Shown piece by piece: positions 1 to 8,945 of a stretch of DNA of 34,731 bases (positions are counted from its first letter, which is position 1; every line of letters begins with the position of its first letter). Below the pieces are notes generated by a model that saw nothing but the letters and a program-made list of their open reading frames with translations, did no database searches and had not been told where the DNA came from. Source of the stretch: Planctomycetia bacterium (GTDB lineage: Bacteria; Planctomycetota; Planctomycetia; Pirellulales; Thermoguttaceae); NCBI GenBank assembly GCA_030527205.1, contig JAUNBG010000038.1, positions 1 through 34,731 of the forward strand, in the 5' to 3' direction. Position numbers and translations under genes: made by a program.

Positions 1-627
1 ACAGATTCATTCATTAAACGAGCTTGAACAAAAACTTTCCTGATTCTTTGGCAATCGTTTTTTTGGCAGTTGATTATAGAGAACGATCACTGTTGCGTTT
101 TGTAAGCCGCTTGATTTTCGTTCTTTACGGATTGACTTGTTTTTTGATAATGCCAGACAATAACAAAAGAGTCTCCTTTTTCTATACAAATTAAAAATTT
201 TTTCCGCTCATTGTCAAAACAGGGGAAAATGTATCTGAATTGCAATATTGTAAGATTTGAAAAAGTTTACGATCAATCTCTGTAAGATTTGTTCCTTATC
301 GGAAACGACTCTAACAAAGCAAGAAAGACGCACAAAAATTTTTGTAAAGATTAATATTCAATCGTCTGGAGAAAGGCTCATTTCACAAACCTGGTTTTGG
401 ATTCTTTGTTGTTTTTATTCGAAATAAAATCTTGTTACCCCCTTGTTCTTTTATTAAAATTAACGATAATTATTTGACAATTTGTTAAAGAGATTGCTGA
501 TAATCCAATCAGTTCTTTTATAAGAAAACGGATCGAAAACAACCCGAAAGTAAGGTTTTTCTGCTTCAAAAAGAGAATCTCGAACAGCATTTCAACATTT
601 TCAACCTTTAACTCCAAACGCGATAAA
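1..627. other. AT-rich intergenic region upstream of EF-G
   Basis: There is no convincing gene here. The short open frames on the minus strand have no ribosome binding site and no recognisable domain. A TTGACA hexamer at 474-479 is followed by GATAAT at 499-504, but the 19-bp spacing is long, so it is only a weak promoter candidate for the EF-G gene about 120 bp downstream. The left part probably belongs to the neighbourhood outside the window. Confidence 0.5.
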
Positions 628-2721
628 ATGTCAGACCTTTCAAAATGGCGAAATATCGGAATTTCAGCTCATATAGACTCCGGAAAAACAACGTTGAGTG
701 AACGAATTCTCTTCTATACAGGAAGAACTCATAAAATGGGAGAAGTTCATGACGGCGGAGCAACAATGGATCATATGGAGCTGGAACAGGAACGCGGCAT
801 TACGATAACCAGCGCCGCGACCAGCGTTCGTTGGCATGAGAATACAATTAATCTCATTGATACGCCAGGTCATGTCGATTTTACTGTTGAAGTCGAACGA
901 AGTTTGCGCGTTCTTGACGGGGCTGTTTTAGTTCTTTGCTCCGTTGGAGGAGTTCAAGCTCAGTCAATTACAATTGACCGTCAAATGAAACGTTATTCGA
1001 TTCCGCGAATCGCCTTTATTAATAAAATGGATCGCGTTGGCGCCAATCCGTATCGAGTCATTAAGCAATTGAAAGAAAAATTGGATTGCGATGCCGTTTT
1101 AATGCAGATGCCGATCGGTTTAGAGCAAAACTTTGAGGGCGTTATCGATCTGATTTCTGGAAAGGCCATTTATTTTGAAGGCGAACAGGGCGAACATCTT
1201 CGTTACGAAGAGATTCCAGACAGCATTAAGGCCGAATACAAACGAGCTCGCCAATATATGCTCGAATCACTTTCGATGTATAGCGATCAATTAATGGAAC
1301 TTCTCTTAATGGAAAACGACGTTCCTGAAGAATTGATTCATGACGTTATCAAAAACGCAACTCTTTCGCTTCAGTTGACGCCGGTCTTTTTGGGGACGGC
1401 TTATCGAAACAAAGGGATTCAACCGCTTTTGGATGCGATTTGCCGTTATTTGCCGTCTCCTCTGGATCGCGAAACCGATGCTTACAAAGCTCATTCTCAA
1501 ACTGATTCCGAGCCGGTTAAAATGAAATTGACCGCTTCGCCCAACGATCCATTGGTTGCAATGGCTTTTAAGATTGTTGAAGATCCTTATGGAACGCTGA
1601 CTTTTATGCGAATTTATCAGGGAACTCTTCGCAAAGGGAATTCTTATTATAATCAACGATCCGGAAAAAAAGAACGAATCAGTCGAATTTTCCGCATGCA
1701 TGCCGATCAACGCGTCGAACTTGACAGCGCTGAAGCGGGCGATATTGTCGCCGTTATTGGAATCGACAGCGCCAGCGGAGAAACTTATTGCGAGCAACCG
1801 AATTTTTGTACACTCGAATCGATTTATGTTCCGGAACCTGTTATTCAAATTGCGATCCGACCGCTTCAGACAAAAGACGCTGATCGTTTGGCTAAAGCTC
1901 TTTATCGATTCCGAAAAGAAGACCCGACTTTAATGATCCGAACCGATCAGGAAAGCGGCGAAACGTTAATGGCTGGAATGGGCGAACTCCATTTGGATGT
2001 TTATGTCGAACGAATTCGTCGAGAATATAAGGTTGACGTCGAAACAACGCCGCCGAAAGTTAATTATCGGGAAGCTCCAACGATTGCGATTAACTATGAA
2101 ACAAAGCACAAAAAACAATCCGGCGGTTCGGGGCAATATGCTCACATTTGTGGAACGATGTCCCCAATTCCAAGCGATGCGGAAACGAGCGAAACTTTCA
2201 TTTTTGAAGAACAGATTGTTGGCGGCGTTATTCCCGCTAATTATATTCCGGCAATCGAAAAAGGATTTCGCGCGTCGTTGGAAAAAGGACCTGTCGCGGG
2301 ATACCCAGTCGTTAATTTGAAAATTCTTGTCAACGACGGATCGTTTCATGCGGTTGACTCAAGCGATCTGGCTTTCCGTATTTGCGCTCAAACAGCGCTT
2401 CGCGAAAATTTTTCCCGAATGAAACCAACGATTCTGGAACCGATTATGAAAATTGAAATCGAATGTCCTTCCCATTTTCAGGGAAATGTCGTTGGCGATT
2501 TAACCAGTCGTCGCGGAATCGTTAATATTACAGAAACAATGGGCTCTGCCTGTCGAATCGAAGGAGAGATTCCGCTTGCGGAAACATTTGGGTATTCAAC
2601 AACGCTTCGGAGTATGACTCAAGGACAAGGAACTTTTTCAATGGAGTTTCTTAAATACAAAAAAGTTCCAAGCTCCATTCAAGAAACGATTATCCGAGAA
2701 CGCAATGCAAAATCGAAATAA
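628..2721 (+). CDS. fusA: Elongation factor G (spd/mitochondrial-type EF-G1)
   Basis: This is a translational GTPase that moves tRNAs and mRNA through the ribosome after peptide bond formation. The 697-residue length is normal for EF-G. The G1 loop AHIDSGKTT is at residues 14-22, the switch region with ERGITITSAAT at 55-65, G3 DTPGH at 78-82 and G4 NKMD at 132-135. Domains II-V follow, including the GQYAH-type loop of domain IV. The Ser in IDSGKTT, where most bacterial EF-Gs have Ala, is typical of mitochondrial EF-G1 and of the EF-G1 shared by spirochaetes, planctomycetes and some deltaproteobacteria. The gene stands alone rather than in a str operon with ribosomal protein genes, which also fits that type. 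A hairpin with a T-run follows the stop. Confidence 0.96.
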   Translation: MSDLSKWRNIGISAHIDSGKTTLSERILFYTGRTHKMGEVHDGGATMDHMELEQERGITITSAATSVRWHENTINLIDTPGHVDFTVEVERSLRVLDGAVLVLCSVGGVQAQSITIDRQMKRYSIPRIAFINKMDRVGANPYRVIKQLKEKLDCDAVLMQMPIGLEQNFEGVIDLISGKAIYFEGEQGEHLRYEEIPDSIKAEYKRARQYMLESLSMYSDQLMELLLMENDVPEELIHDVIKNATLSLQLTPVFLGTAYRNKGIQPLLDAICRYLPSPLDRETDAYKAHSQTDSEPVKMKLTASPNDPLVAMAFKIVEDPYGTLTFMRIYQGTLRKGNSYYNQRSGKKERISRIFRMHADQRVELDSAEAGDIVAVIGIDSASGETYCEQPNFCTLESIYVPEPVIQIAIRPLQTKDADRLAKALYRFRKEDPTLMIRTDQESGETLMAGMGELHLDVYVERIRREYKVDVETTPPKVNYREAPTIAINYETKHKKQSGGSGQYAHICGTMSPIPSDAETSETFIFEEQIVGGVIPANYIPAIEKGFRASLEKGPVAGYPVVNLKILVNDGSFHAVDSSDLAFRICAQTALRENFSRMKPTILEPIMKIEIECPSHFQGNVVGDLTSRRGIVNITETMGSACRIEGEIPLAETFGYSTTLRSMTQGQGTFSMEFLKYKKVPSSIQETIIRERNAKSK

Positions 2722-2748
2722 TCGTTTACTTTTCTCTGGAATGACAAG

Positions 2749-2806
2749 AAAACAGAAAGATATTAATTCAAGAATAATATTTCTGTTTTGGAAAACAATT
2801 TTTTTT
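2749..2806 (+). terminator. Probable Rho-independent terminator of EF-G
   Basis: An AT-rich inverted repeat begins 27 bp after the EF-G stop. AAAACAGAAA at the left pairs with TTCTGTTTT at the right (ending at 2789), and the ATATTA/TAATAT segments extend the stem inward. A run of eight T follows at about 2799-2806. Confidence 0.55.
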
Positions 2807-2860
2807 GCGCGTTTTGTATGTTGAAACCAAAAACTATTGCCGGAATGCCGAATCATCAAA

Positions 2861-2972
2861 AGGAAGTTCTAACCCCCCTGATTTTTCAACAAAGGCATTT
2901 CGGATAAAGTCGTTAAAACGAGTTTTTTATGGGCGAGATGTCCGCGCTGCGAATGGGTTTTTAGAGCATCCT
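2861..2972 (+). repeat. Dispersed repeat family A, copy A1
   Basis: This is a degenerate copy of a roughly 110-bp MITE-like element. It starts AGGAAGTTCT and ends TTTTTAGAGCATCC, an imperfect terminal inverted repeat. Its left half, with CATTTCGGATAAA, aligns closely with copy A5 at 33229. The inner hairpin is decayed to GGGCGAGATGTCCGC. It lies between the EF-G terminator and the small lipoprotein gene. Confidence 0.7.
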
Positions 2973-3112
2973 CAAAGCTTTACTTGTTATCTCGACTTCA
3001 GGATAGGCAATTGAGGCCCAATCGGTTTTGGCGACAATTCGCCTTCTGTCTCGCCGATCATTACAAAAATTGCGAAACGAACGATAAGGCCTTTTCAACA
3101 GGCTTGAACCCG

Positions 3113-3385
3113 TTATTTGGTTTCCGAATGTTTTCTTTCGTTTTCCAAATGGTTTAGAATGCGTCGTTTGATAATGCAATCTTCATCGTCAATTTCTTTC
3201 GGCAATTCGTAAATAAGAGGACAATTGTCCAACTCTGGAACTTGATCGACCGTTTTTCCCAAATCGTTATCATTGACAAATTGAGGTTGAGAACAACCGT
3301 TTAGACCGACGATACAGGAGAAAAAGAGAATGCTCAAATAAAAGGATAATGTTGTTTTGACAAAGTTCACTTGAAAGCCTCGCAT
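3113..3385 (-). CDS. Small putative lipoprotein
   Basis: I do not recognise a family. The 90-residue product has a short N-terminus with Arg2 and Lys10, then a hydrophobic stretch (about residues 12-27) ending in LNGC, with Cys31 as the likely lipidated residue. The rest is acidic and probably exported and membrane-anchored. No clear Shine-Dalgarno sequence precedes the ATG. Support rests on the signal peptide and lipobox pattern; no other gene occupies this stretch. A chance open frame remains possible. Confidence 0.5.
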   Translation of the reverse strand: MRGFQVNFVKTTLSFYLSILFFSCIVGLNGCSQPQFVNDNDLGKTVDQVPELDNCPLIYELPKEIDDEDCIIKRRILNHLENERKHSETK

Positions 3386-4171
3386 TGATTATAATGGTCT
3401 TTAAAGAATACTATTCAGTCGTTTACATATCAAATTTGAAATGGGCAACAGACTTCGACCTTTCGAAACCGTCCTGTCCTTAACGGGTCATTGATCAGGG
3501 GATTTTTACAAGCAGGAAAATCAATTATCGCATCAATATTACGAAAAATGTTTTAATGATTGAAAACGAAAAATTGTTTTTTTCGACAATTTCTTCCAGC
3601 AACTTTTCGAGCGAAAAAAGGAATGATTGATGAAATTGGGAAAAACCTGACTTTTCCAAATTCGTTTTTAAGTATTTTCATATGAAAAAGGTTGAGCAAC
3701 CGATTTTTTCGAAAAGTCTATTCAAAATGAATATATTCATTATAACACAGAAAAACAGCCGAAAAAGTCATATTGAGGAGAAGAGTCGTTTTTTTGCCAA
3801 ATTTTTTAGATGACATGCGGTTAAAAAACGAGTATAATGAATTAATATAACAAACGATAACTTATAAAGGAACTTGTCAGAAACATTGCCGTCTTGAATT
3901 ATTGTCGCGTCAGGGGCTTTGTTTTGAACAATTGACGAATTCTGCTTTATCATTTATAATCAAAACGTTATTGTTTTCATATTTATAATAAATTTATTAG
4001 AATTGCAAAATTCATCGTTCTGACATTTTGAGATATCTTCATCAACATTATTTTATTGCATATAATCGAAGGATAGGATCAAAAAAATTGAGAATCCTTG
4101 AAAAAGATGTTTTGGAACTTTGAATAAACGTTATTTTCCCATTTTCGTTTATCAAATCGAAGGACTATCCT
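3386..4171. other. 786-bp gene-free region upstream of the kinase gene
   Basis: No open frame here has a credible start or domain. The notable element is a near-consensus promoter at 3810-3838 that would give the kinase mRNA a leader of about 330 nt. A second TATAAT lies at 4061-4066 but lacks a good -35. I see no known riboswitch or small-RNA signature, though the length and the strong promoter leave room for an unannotated RNA. Confidence 0.5.
3810..3838 (+). promoter_or_regulatory. Near-consensus sigma-70 promoter
   Basis: ATGACA at 3810-3815 (five of six matches to TTGACA) is separated by exactly 17 bp from a perfect TATAAT at 3833-3838. Transcription would start near 3845. The first plausible coding start downstream on this strand is the kinase ATG at 4172, so this implies either a long leader or a separate short RNA. 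Confidence 0.5.
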
Positions 4172-6121
4172 ATGGCTGATTACTCGGTTGACGAACTTGT
4201 TAAAATGGCATTATCCAATAAAATTCTGGATATGCCTCAACTCCAGGAAATCTGGACGACTTTTGGAACGCAAAATGTTGAAACCGAAGCTTTTTTACAG
4301 GCTCTTATGCGTTATAACATTCTGACGAAATATCAAGTCGAACGATTGGTTGCCGGCGAAACGAGCGGTTTCTATTATGGAGATTATAAGGTTCTTTATC
4401 TTGTCGGAGCCGGCTCTTTTGCTCGAGTTTATCGAGCAGTTCACAACGAGACAGAGAAAGTCGCTGCGGTTAAAGTTCTTCGCGCTCGATATCGAGATGA
4501 TCAAAACGTCATTGATCATTTTATCCGGGAAGCGGAACTCGGAATGGAGTTGCATCATCCCAATATCGCGACAATATATGACATATCTTCTGATAACAAC
4601 GACTATTTTATGTCGATGGATTTTATTGAAGGGCAGACATTACGGGATATTTTGCGAATTCAGAAAAAAATTGAACCGAAAATAGCGGTTCGAATCATAA
4701 CCGATATTTGTCATGCAATGGATTACGCGTTAAAACGAGGCCATCAACATCGCGATATAAAATTAACGAATATCATTCTGTCGAGTTCCGGGAAATCCGT
4801 TTTAGTCGATTTTGGTTTGGCCGCAACGGAAGAAGAAAAATCGATCGAAAATCGAAATCAGCGGGCTATTGATTATGCGGCTCTGGAAAAAGCGACGGGA
4901 GTTCAGCGAAATGATCGACGAAGCGATATTTATTTTCTTGGAACCATTTTTTATCATATGCTGACCGGCGAATCTCCGCTTCCCATAACAAAAGAGACCA
5001 GTCGTTCTCAACGCATGGATCGGGGAAGATTTTTGAACATTCGTCCGATTCGGGAAAAATATCCCGAAGTTCCTTATGTTCTCAGTTTTATTGTTGGAAA
5101 AGCAATGTCCTTTGATCCTGAAGGACGTTATCAATCGCCGGGCGCTATGCTTGCCGACTTGGAAATTGCAGTCAAAAAGTTGAATGAAGGAAAAACGACG
5201 GAAGTTGCTCATACTGATCTCGGATTAGCTAATGCGGCAAAACAGCAATCCGTTAAATCGACTCTTATGATCGTCGAAGCGAATCCCGAAATGCAGAATA
5301 TTTTCCGCGAATCTTTTAAAAAAGCGGGATATCGCGTTCTTATTATTTCCGATACCGTTCGCGCTTTGGAACGTTTTGATGATCATTCTGCTCAAATTGA
5401 TTGCGTTTTGCTCAATGCCCAGTCTTTGGGAATAAAAGCTGTTGAAATGTTTAATTTGATGGCAAAAGACCCTTTTACAAAAAATCTGCCAATCATTCTT
5501 CTCCTTGATGAAAGTCAGATCAAATGGGCTGCCAAAGCGGAACGATGTAAATGGCGTCTGGCTGTCGTTATGCCGATTACGATTCGAAGACTGCAAGAAG
5601 TTTTGAGTAAACTGCTGGAAACGAATGTTTCCCAAAAAGCGTCTGCGGCAAAAGTCCAGTTGAAACATTATGCCGAACAAGATGACGAACTGAATAAGAA
5701 AAAGATTGTTTTGGATTCCGAAAGCAAAAAGTTTCAACAAACTTCGCCGTTTGCCAAGCTTGACCAAAATCAACCGATTAGTACAAAACCGCTGTCGAAA
5801 GAAGACTTTCTTTCTTCGGACAATATTAAAACAACCGAAGAAGAGGAGCATGAAAAATATTTACAAGCGGACTATGAAGGTTATGTTTCTGATGATAATG
5901 ACGAATATCGGAAGATTGGCGACAATAAATATCCAACCGAGCTGTTTGATAAAGCGCTTGATCAGGCGATTGAATTGATAACATCCAAGGCGAAAGATAT
6001 GACAGAGCAACAGGCCGCTTCTTTATCTCATCCCGATTTCTCGCTTGACACGGTTCAACTGGCTCATATTGAGCATGAAGAGTCGGGATCTGGTTCATAT
6101 GGTTATATTGATGAAGATTAG
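4172..6121 (+). CDS. Ser/Thr protein kinase with a degenerate receiver-like domain
   Basis: This 649-residue kinase should phosphorylate Ser/Thr on unknown partners. Residues 1-65 are a helical N-terminal segment seen in planctomycete kinases. The kinase domain spans about 70-340: glycine loop VGAGSFARVY (78-87), ATP-binding Lys101 in AAVKVL, catalytic HRDIKLTN (193-200, Asp195 and Asn200) and DFG at 213-215. No clear APE motif follows the activation segment. Residues about 363-480 have the pattern of a response-regulator receiver, but the acidic pair is Glu369-Ala370, the phospho-acceptor position is Asn415 and the conserved Lys before Pro is Met467, so it should not be phosphorylated. The acidic tail has no transmembrane segment, so the protein is probably cytoplasmic. 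The ATG at 4172 follows a weak GAAGGA. Confidence 0.9.
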   Translation: MADYSVDELVKMALSNKILDMPQLQEIWTTFGTQNVETEAFLQALMRYNILTKYQVERLVAGETSGFYYGDYKVLYLVGAGSFARVYRAVHNETEKVAAVKVLRARYRDDQNVIDHFIREAELGMELHHPNIATIYDISSDNNDYFMSMDFIEGQTLRDILRIQKKIEPKIAVRIITDICHAMDYALKRGHQHRDIKLTNIILSSSGKSVLVDFGLAATEEEKSIENRNQRAIDYAALEKATGVQRNDRRSDIYFLGTIFYHMLTGESPLPITKETSRSQRMDRGRFLNIRPIREKYPEVPYVLSFIVGKAMSFDPEGRYQSPGAMLADLEIAVKKLNEGKTTEVAHTDLGLANAAKQQSVKSTLMIVEANPEMQNIFRESFKKAGYRVLIISDTVRALERFDDHSAQIDCVLLNAQSLGIKAVEMFNLMAKDPFTKNLPIILLLDESQIKWAAKAERCKWRLAVVMPITIRRLQEVLSKLLETNVSQKASAAKVQLKHYAEQDDELNKKKIVLDSESKKFQQTSPFAKLDQNQPISTKPLSKEDFLSSDNIKTTEEEEHEKYLQADYEGYVSDDNDEYRKIGDNKYPTELFDKALDQAIELITSKAKDMTEQQAASLSHPDFSLDTVQLAHIEHEESGSGSYGYIDED

Positions 6122-6561
6122 AGGACGAATCTGATTTTTCGCGTTTTTTTTATTGATTCGGCAAAGAGACAACGTTGTTTTTCCGATTCTAATTAAGGAA
6201 ATGTTATGCTCAAGACTTTGTTTGATAATCTCAGATCGTTGAGGACGCAAGCCAGGCAATGACAGATTTGTTATCAAAGTTTGTTATCGCTTGTTATTAA
6301 AGGGCGAAACTTGTCGTCCTTTTGGCTTTCTATATTTTGGTTCAACGGAATATTAAGATTGCGCAAAGTCAAACAATGCGACGAACCGGCTTGATAAGGA
6401 AACAATATTATCTTCAGTTCGATTGATTTATAATCTCGTTTTCTTAAGCTTGACATTGACTTTTGGATTGACGAAGAAGGGGCATAAAAACAATGTTTCC
6501 GGGAATTGACGATCTTTATTTGAAGCAAAAACAAATAATGTAACGAAGAATATTTTTTGGT
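6122..6561. other. Intergenic region between the kinase and PolX-like genes
   Basis: No supported gene. CGAATC (6125-6130) and GATTCG (6154-6159) flank a T-rich loop with a run of eight T, which may end the kinase transcript. An 18-codon frame at 6206-6262 has AAGGAA five bases ahead of its ATG and could be a leader peptide, but nothing else supports it. The rest is AT-rich without clear repeats. Confidence 0.4.
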
Positions 6562-8847
6562 TTGATTTTAATGACAAATTTTGAAATAATTGATTTACTC
6601 GAACGAACGGCCAAATATTTACAATTTCAAAAAGAACCGCCGGAATTTTTTCAACCTTATTTAGAAGCGGCTTTGATTGTTTCTGAGCTCGATTTTCCAT
6701 TAGAAATCTTTTGTGAAGGATTTCGAACGGAAAGCCGTCGCATTGAAGATGAATTTCGATCTATTTTTCGCAGTTTGAACCGCGATTGTCGTCAGGATAT
6801 TAAGACGCTGTTATTGACTGGATCATTTGAATTGTTGAATGATTTACGAAGGAAATTGCCAACTCGAATTAAAATCCTTTTAGAGTTGGATGAAATCAAA
6901 GCGGATAAGGTTTCCAAATTGCAGGATTCCTTGAAAATTGATTCGATTGACGGTCTGAAAATTGCTTGTCAACAGAATCTTGTTCGCGCTGTTCCGGGTT
7001 TTACTGCGACTGAAGAAGAAAGAATTTTAGCGGAGATCGAACGAAAAACTGATTCGGGATCAAAAATATTTTGGATTAACGCAGAATCGATTGTTGATTT
7101 GATTATCGAAACTGTAACAAAATTGGATCAGCAGCCTTCCCGAAAAGAGAAACGTTCCGTTCCTTTCCAATCTTGGGACAATCGTCCTGATCCTGCGTTT
7201 TCAAGAGTTAAGGAGAAAAAGGGCATATTATCAAAAGTTGTTTCCTTTTTTCAAAACAGACCAAATCAGGGCAGAACGGATATTTATAATAATGCCCATT
7301 TTCCTGATAATGATCGAAATGGCAATAAAAATCCGTATTTTATGAATGAATCGAATTCTTTTTTGGGTCGGACGCCCCATTCTTCATTTCCTCAAGACAA
7401 TCCGAACTTCAAACAACGCCCCTTTCCCGATCATCCAAATCAAGGCGCTTTGCCGAATCAATTTGGGAACAAACCTTCCTGTTTGAATTCTCGACAAAAC
7501 GTTGATGAACGATTTTTTCCTCCAAACGGAGTTTTGGAACGCCCCAAAATGAATCAATCGCCTTTTCCTTATGAAAATGGCCCGGAACATTTTCCGCAAC
7601 GTTTGATTCAGAATATCAGGTCGGTTGGTTCATTTTGTCAATTTGTTGATTTTATCGGAAAACTCGAATTTCTGATTGAAACGCGAAATCCGTTTCTTCT
7701 TTTTGATAAACTCGAGAAAATGTCTTTTGTCAAAAGAATTATCAAGCGAACAGGAAATTCGTTGACTTTGATATTAAATGGACAAAAATTTTCTCTGCCC
7801 ATCGGAAGTCAGGAATGTCCGGATTTAACCGTTTTGTTTTATGCCGTTCCTGTCAATCGTTTTGGAGCCGGACTCCTTTATTTTTCGTCTTCGAAAGATC
7901 ATTGGAAAAGTTTGACGTCTCTTGCAAAAAAGAAAAATCGTCAATTGAATGAGTTCGGATTATTTGACGGAGAAAAATGTTTAACTTCTCGATCAGAGGA
8001 GAAAATATATCAGTTTCTTGATTTGCCCTTTATTTCTCCAGAAATTCGCCATAATCATCTGGCAACGGAATGGATTGAAAAAGGTTCGCCCGATTTGATT
8101 TCTTTGGACGATATCCGGGGCGATTTGCATTTGCATACAACTTTTACTGACGGAACAGGTTCGCTTGATGAAATGGTTAAAAAAAGTCTGAGTCTGGGCT
8201 ATCGTTATATTGCGCTGACGGATCATTCCAAAAATGTTGTCGTTGCCAACGGAATGGGATCGTCAATGATCGAACGTTATTGGGACGAAATTGATCGAGT
8301 CAATGAAAAGTTGTTGAATTCTCATTGTCCTCTCAAAGTTCTCAAGGGGCTTGAAGTCGATATTCTTGAGGACGGACGCCTTGATTTGGATGACGATCTG
8401 CTTGCCAAAGCCGATTGGATCATTGCGAGTATTCATTTCGGACTGGAACAATCTCAAGATCGAATTCATAGTCGTTATTTATCCGCTTTACAGAATCCTT
8501 ATGTCAATGTTATCGGCCATCCAACCGATCGCGTTCTCGGAACCGGCAAAGCGATTAATGTTGATCTTGATTTTTTATGCGAAGAAGCTCAACGATATGG
8601 AAAATTTTTGGAAATTAATTCCCAACCCAAACGACTTGATCTCAATGCGGATAATGCATTAAAAGCAGCAAAAAAAGGCGTTAAATTGGTCATTTCAACC
8701 GATTCTCATGCTGTTGATCAAATGGATTATATGCGACTTGGCGTTAATCTGGCCCGTCGGTCTGGATTGACAAAAGCGAATATTATCAATTCGTTATCGT
8801 TTGAAGATTTGATTTTATTGCTTAATGACAAGCGAAAGCGGAATTGA
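6562..8847 (+). CDS. PolX-family protein with dead polymerase and intact PHP domain
   Basis: This is a 761-residue homologue of bacterial DNA polymerase X, which normally joins an X-family polymerase to a PHP phosphoesterase. Residues 1-180 match the 8-kDa and helix-hairpin-helix region, but the hairpin glycines are largely missing. Residues about 196-350 are an Asn/Pro/Phe-rich low-complexity linker. The palm can be traced through GSF (356-358) and FGAGLLYF to NEFGLF, yet the metal-binding Asp pair is Lys367/Glu369 and the third Asp position is Ser411. The C-terminal PHP domain (about 518-755) keeps all visible ligands: H523, H525, D554/H555, E598, H625, H653, D714 and H716. I infer a phosphoesterase or nuclease without DNA synthesis. 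The start lacks a clear Shine-Dalgarno. The stop overlaps a TTG of the next frame. Confidence 0.85.
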   Translation: MILMTNFEIIDLLERTAKYLQFQKEPPEFFQPYLEAALIVSELDFPLEIFCEGFRTESRRIEDEFRSIFRSLNRDCRQDIKTLLLTGSFELLNDLRRKLPTRIKILLELDEIKADKVSKLQDSLKIDSIDGLKIACQQNLVRAVPGFTATEEERILAEIERKTDSGSKIFWINAESIVDLIIETVTKLDQQPSRKEKRSVPFQSWDNRPDPAFSRVKEKKGILSKVVSFFQNRPNQGRTDIYNNAHFPDNDRNGNKNPYFMNESNSFLGRTPHSSFPQDNPNFKQRPFPDHPNQGALPNQFGNKPSCLNSRQNVDERFFPPNGVLERPKMNQSPFPYENGPEHFPQRLIQNIRSVGSFCQFVDFIGKLEFLIETRNPFLLFDKLEKMSFVKRIIKRTGNSLTLILNGQKFSLPIGSQECPDLTVLFYAVPVNRFGAGLLYFSSSKDHWKSLTSLAKKKNRQLNEFGLFDGEKCLTSRSEEKIYQFLDLPFISPEIRHNHLATEWIEKGSPDLISLDDIRGDLHLHTTFTDGTGSLDEMVKKSLSLGYRYIALTDHSKNVVVANGMGSSMIERYWDEIDRVNEKLLNSHCPLKVLKGLEVDILEDGRLDLDDDLLAKADWIIASIHFGLEQSQDRIHSRYLSALQNPYVNVIGHPTDRVLGTGKAINVDLDFLCEEAQRYGKFLEINSQPKRLDLNADNALKAAKKGVKLVISTDSHAVDQMDYMRLGVNLARRSGLTKANIINSLSFEDLILLLNDKRKRN

Positions 8848-8945
8848 TTGTCAAACTAACGTTTGACAGCTGTTTTGAAGGAAAGAAACATCAATTGAGT
8901 TCCAAACGTTTTCGTTCGGACAATAATCGAACTCGGAAGATTCAA

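Noticed and set aside
1306..1848. 180-codon open frame on the minus strand
   Set aside because: It lies fully antisense within the EF-G gene, has no domain and reflects the codon pattern of the real gene.
5225..5851. 208-codon open frame on the minus strand
   Set aside because: Antisense to the kinase gene, Phe/Arg/Asn-rich without recognisable motifs.
6206..6262. 18-codon frame with AAGGAA ahead of the ATG
   Set aside because: Too short to support alone; no attenuator structure links it to the downstream gene.
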